A stretch of 64,000 nt of DNA. It comes from Halorhabdus utahensis DSM 12940 (GTDB lineage: Archaea > Halobacteriota > Halobacteria > Halobacteriales > Haloarculaceae). Location: assembly GCF_000023945.1 (NCBI RefSeq), contig NC_013158.1, positions 2,914,001 through 2,978,000 on the forward strand, written 5' to 3'. Shown piece by piece: positions 62,578-64,000 of this stretch; the stretch's first letter is position 1; each line of letters starts with the position of its first letter. Under the pieces are notes generated by a model. The model was given only the letters and a program-made list of their open reading frames with translations. It was not told the origin of the DNA and made no database searches. The translations under genes and the position numbers were made by a program.

Positions 62578-63417
62578 TTACCCCGCTATCGGATCGACGC
62601 CCCTCCGCTCGTGAACGAGAAACTCCGTCGCGTTGAGCACGTAGTGGGCGACGATCACCACCAGGAGGCTTCCCGTGGCGATGTACACGCTTGCCAGCGC
62701 CAGCCCGAGAACGCCCGTCACGACCACACCGGCCCGACCCTGTGCGCCGTGAGCCACGCCGAACGCGAGCGAGGAGACGACCGCGAGCGCCCACGGCGAG
62801 GCGTCGAGTCCGGCCGCCGGGACGCCGATGGCGGCCGCCCGGAAGATGAACTCCTCGCTGGCGGCGACGATCGGCAGGACGACGCCCAAAAGGAGGACCC
62901 ACTCACCCCGCGTCGTCGGCGTCAGCATGGCTCGCACCCCCTGGTCGTAATCGATATCCGCCCAATCGGCCACCGCGACAGCGAGTTCACTCCCGATCCA
63001 GAGTCCGATGCCGAGACCGATGCCGAGACCGACCGCCGGAGCGAGCGCGCCGAGCGATGCAGGACCGACGCCGAACGCCGAGAGCGGGATCGAAAACACG
63101 AGCGCACCGACCAGGAGCACGCCGCCGAAAACGCCCTGCGTGAGCACCACGTTGACGAACAGGGCAACGGTGGGGATCGACGCCGGCGAGGCGCGTGGCG
63201 ACGTGGTTCCGCCAGTCGGCGTCGATCGACCGGCCGGCCGAACCCGAACCCATCGCGACCGCGTGACGGCGGGGTCCAGTCCCGTCGGCTGTAACCGGAC
63301 GGTCGAGCGTCGGGCCGAAGGCTCCGCGTCGAGGAGCCGTTGGGTGAGGAAAGCAAGAACGACGACGAGGGAAACGACAACGCCGGTGAGGCCGACGAAG
63401 GCGGCCCAGCGAGTCAC
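62578..63417 (-). CDS. CPBP family intramembrane metalloprotease
   Basis: 279 residues from a GTG start at 63417. Several hydrophobic segments, with a charged, Pro-rich extramembrane loop at about 30-80. The signature is EEFIFR (the EExxxR glutamates and Arg), followed by FGVAHGAQG and HYVLNATEF, which supply the other metal-binding residues of CAAX/bacteriocin-processing proteases. Substrates are unknown; prenyl-protein or small-peptide processing is typical of the family. It lies 2 bases after the lonB stop on the same strand, so it is co-transcribed with the protease gene. Confidence 0.85.
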   Translation of the reverse strand: MTRWAAFVGLTGVVVSLVVVLAFLTQRLLDAEPSARRSTVRLQPTGLDPAVTRSRWVRVRPAGRSTPTGGTTSPRASPASIPTVALFVNVVLTQGVFGGVLLVGALVFSIPLSAFGVGPASLGALAPAVGLGIGLGIGLWIGSELAVAVADWADIDYDQGVRAMLTPTTRGEWVLLLGVVLPIVAASEEFIFRAAAIGVPAAGLDASPWALAVVSSLAFGVAHGAQGRAGVVVTGVLGLALASVYIATGSLLVVIVAHYVLNATEFLVHERRGVDPIAG

Positions 63418-63419
63418 GC

Positions 63420-64000
63420 TTACTGCAGGCTGGGGTTCGTCTGGCCGATCTTCCGTTCGAGTGCCTGGCCGGTGATCGACTTCAGCCGATCGACCAGGCT
63501 GTCCTTTTCGGGTTCGCCAGCCAGCGCGACTTCCAGCACTTCCGAGAGGTGGCTGACGGGGATGATCTCGATCTGGTCCTCGTACTCGTCCTCGATCATC
63601 ACGTCCTGTTCGTTGGCCTTCGGGATGATCACCGTGTCGAGGCCGGTCTTGGCGGCGGCCTCGATCTTGTGGGTGACACCGCCGACGGGCAGGACGTCAC
63701 CGCGAACCGACAGCGAGCCGGTCATCGCGAGGTTCTGCTCGACGGGGATGTTCTCTAAGGCGGAGATGACGGCCGTCGCGACCGTCACCGACGCGGAGTC
63801 GCCCTCGACGCCCTCGTAGGACTGGACGAACTGGATGTGGATGTCCTTCTCTGAGATGTCCTCGTCTGAGAACTTCTTGATGATCGCGCTGACGTTCTGG
63901 ACGGCCTCCATCGCGATCTCCTGGAGCTTTCCGGTCGCGATGACCTCGCCGGGACCCTGGGAGGGCGCGACCTCGGCCATGACGGGCATGACGATCCCGC
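63420..64000 (-). CDS. lonB: ATP-dependent protease LonB, partial (C-terminal protease domain)
   Basis: The visible 193 residues are the end of the protease domain of a Lon-family protein; the ATPase part lies beyond the right edge. The Ser-Lys dyad is in [11 protein letters not shown] (Ser) and [10 protein letters not shown] (Lys), with [12 protein letters not shown] before it. The sequence continues in frame to position 64000. Archaeal LonB is membrane-anchored and degrades unfolded or regulatory proteins. The downstream CPBP protease gene suggests a membrane proteolysis unit. Confidence 0.93.
   Translation of the reverse strand, partial: GIVMPVMAEVAPSQGPGEVIATGKLQEIAMEAVQNVSAIIKKFSDEDISEKDIHIQFVQSYEGVEGDSASVTVATAVISALENIPVEQNLAMTGSLSVRGDVLPVGGVTHKIEAAAKTGLDTVIIPKANEQDVMIEDEYEDQIEIIPVSHLSEVLEVALAGEPEKDSLVDRLKSITGQALERKIGQTNPSLQ

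Overview
The window is from a haloarchaeon. The proteins are strongly acidic, GC content is high (roughly the low 60s percent by eye), antisense frames stay open over most genes, and many genes start about 25 bases after an AT-rich TATA-like element, which suggests leaderless transcripts. Marker families agree: haloarchaeal-type elongation factor 2, HalX response regulator, histidine kinase with an HNLRN box, UPF0058, Tat lipoproteins and a membrane Lon protease. A family 2 glycosidase would suit a polysaccharide user such as Halorhabdus, but that genus is only a guess.

Layout. 1-4.7 kb: the end of a membrane protein, a GH2 glycosidase, and a two-gene unit of an RCK-like/DHH phosphoesterase followed by a CBS-ParB-like protein. 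4.8-10.3 kb: acetyl-CoA metabolism (Acs, an Lrp regulator, PorBA ferredoxin oxidoreductase). 10.5-18.5 kb: a Gfo/Idh/MocA oxidoreductase, sensor kinase, stress protein, CheC, methyltransferase, MscS channel, thioredoxin-like protein, and an Lrp-aminotransferase operon.

18.6-39.7 kb is the striking part: a surface-appendage island of type IV pilus class. It has a PilB ATPase and PilC platform, then two copies of the same five-gene cassette of single-helix, pilin-like proteins. The copies have the same gene order, lie on opposite strands and flank a 2267-residue protein built of CARDB-like domains around a GLUG-rich block. A 650-residue protein closes the island. The last gene of each cassette, the giant protein and the 650-residue protein appear to share one N-terminal head of roughly 300 residues, so the locus looks like one head domain carrying tails of very different sizes. 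No classical PilA pilin and no prepilin peptidase is visible.

39.9-50.2 kb: an HExxH protein, EF-2 followed by four tandem hairpins, an aldo/keto reductase, small conserved proteins, an enoyl-CoA hydratase, a photolyase, a superoxide dismutase and a 7TM-PAS histidine kinase. 50.3-56.7 kb: a degenerate P-loop protein, an MBL hydrolase, a HalX regulator overlapping a RecA-like gene, a toxin-antitoxin-like pair whose PIN gene is frameshifted, ThyX, and an actin-like protein of salactin/MreB type with both phosphate-loop aspartates replaced. 57-64 kb: a PH-helical-Mrr-like protein, an alkyltransferase-like protein without its cysteine, two Tat lipoproteins, a CPBP protease and the end of LonB.

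Family names rest on reading motifs by eye; no database was searched. No rRNA, tRNA, CRISPR array or intact insertion sequence was recognised.
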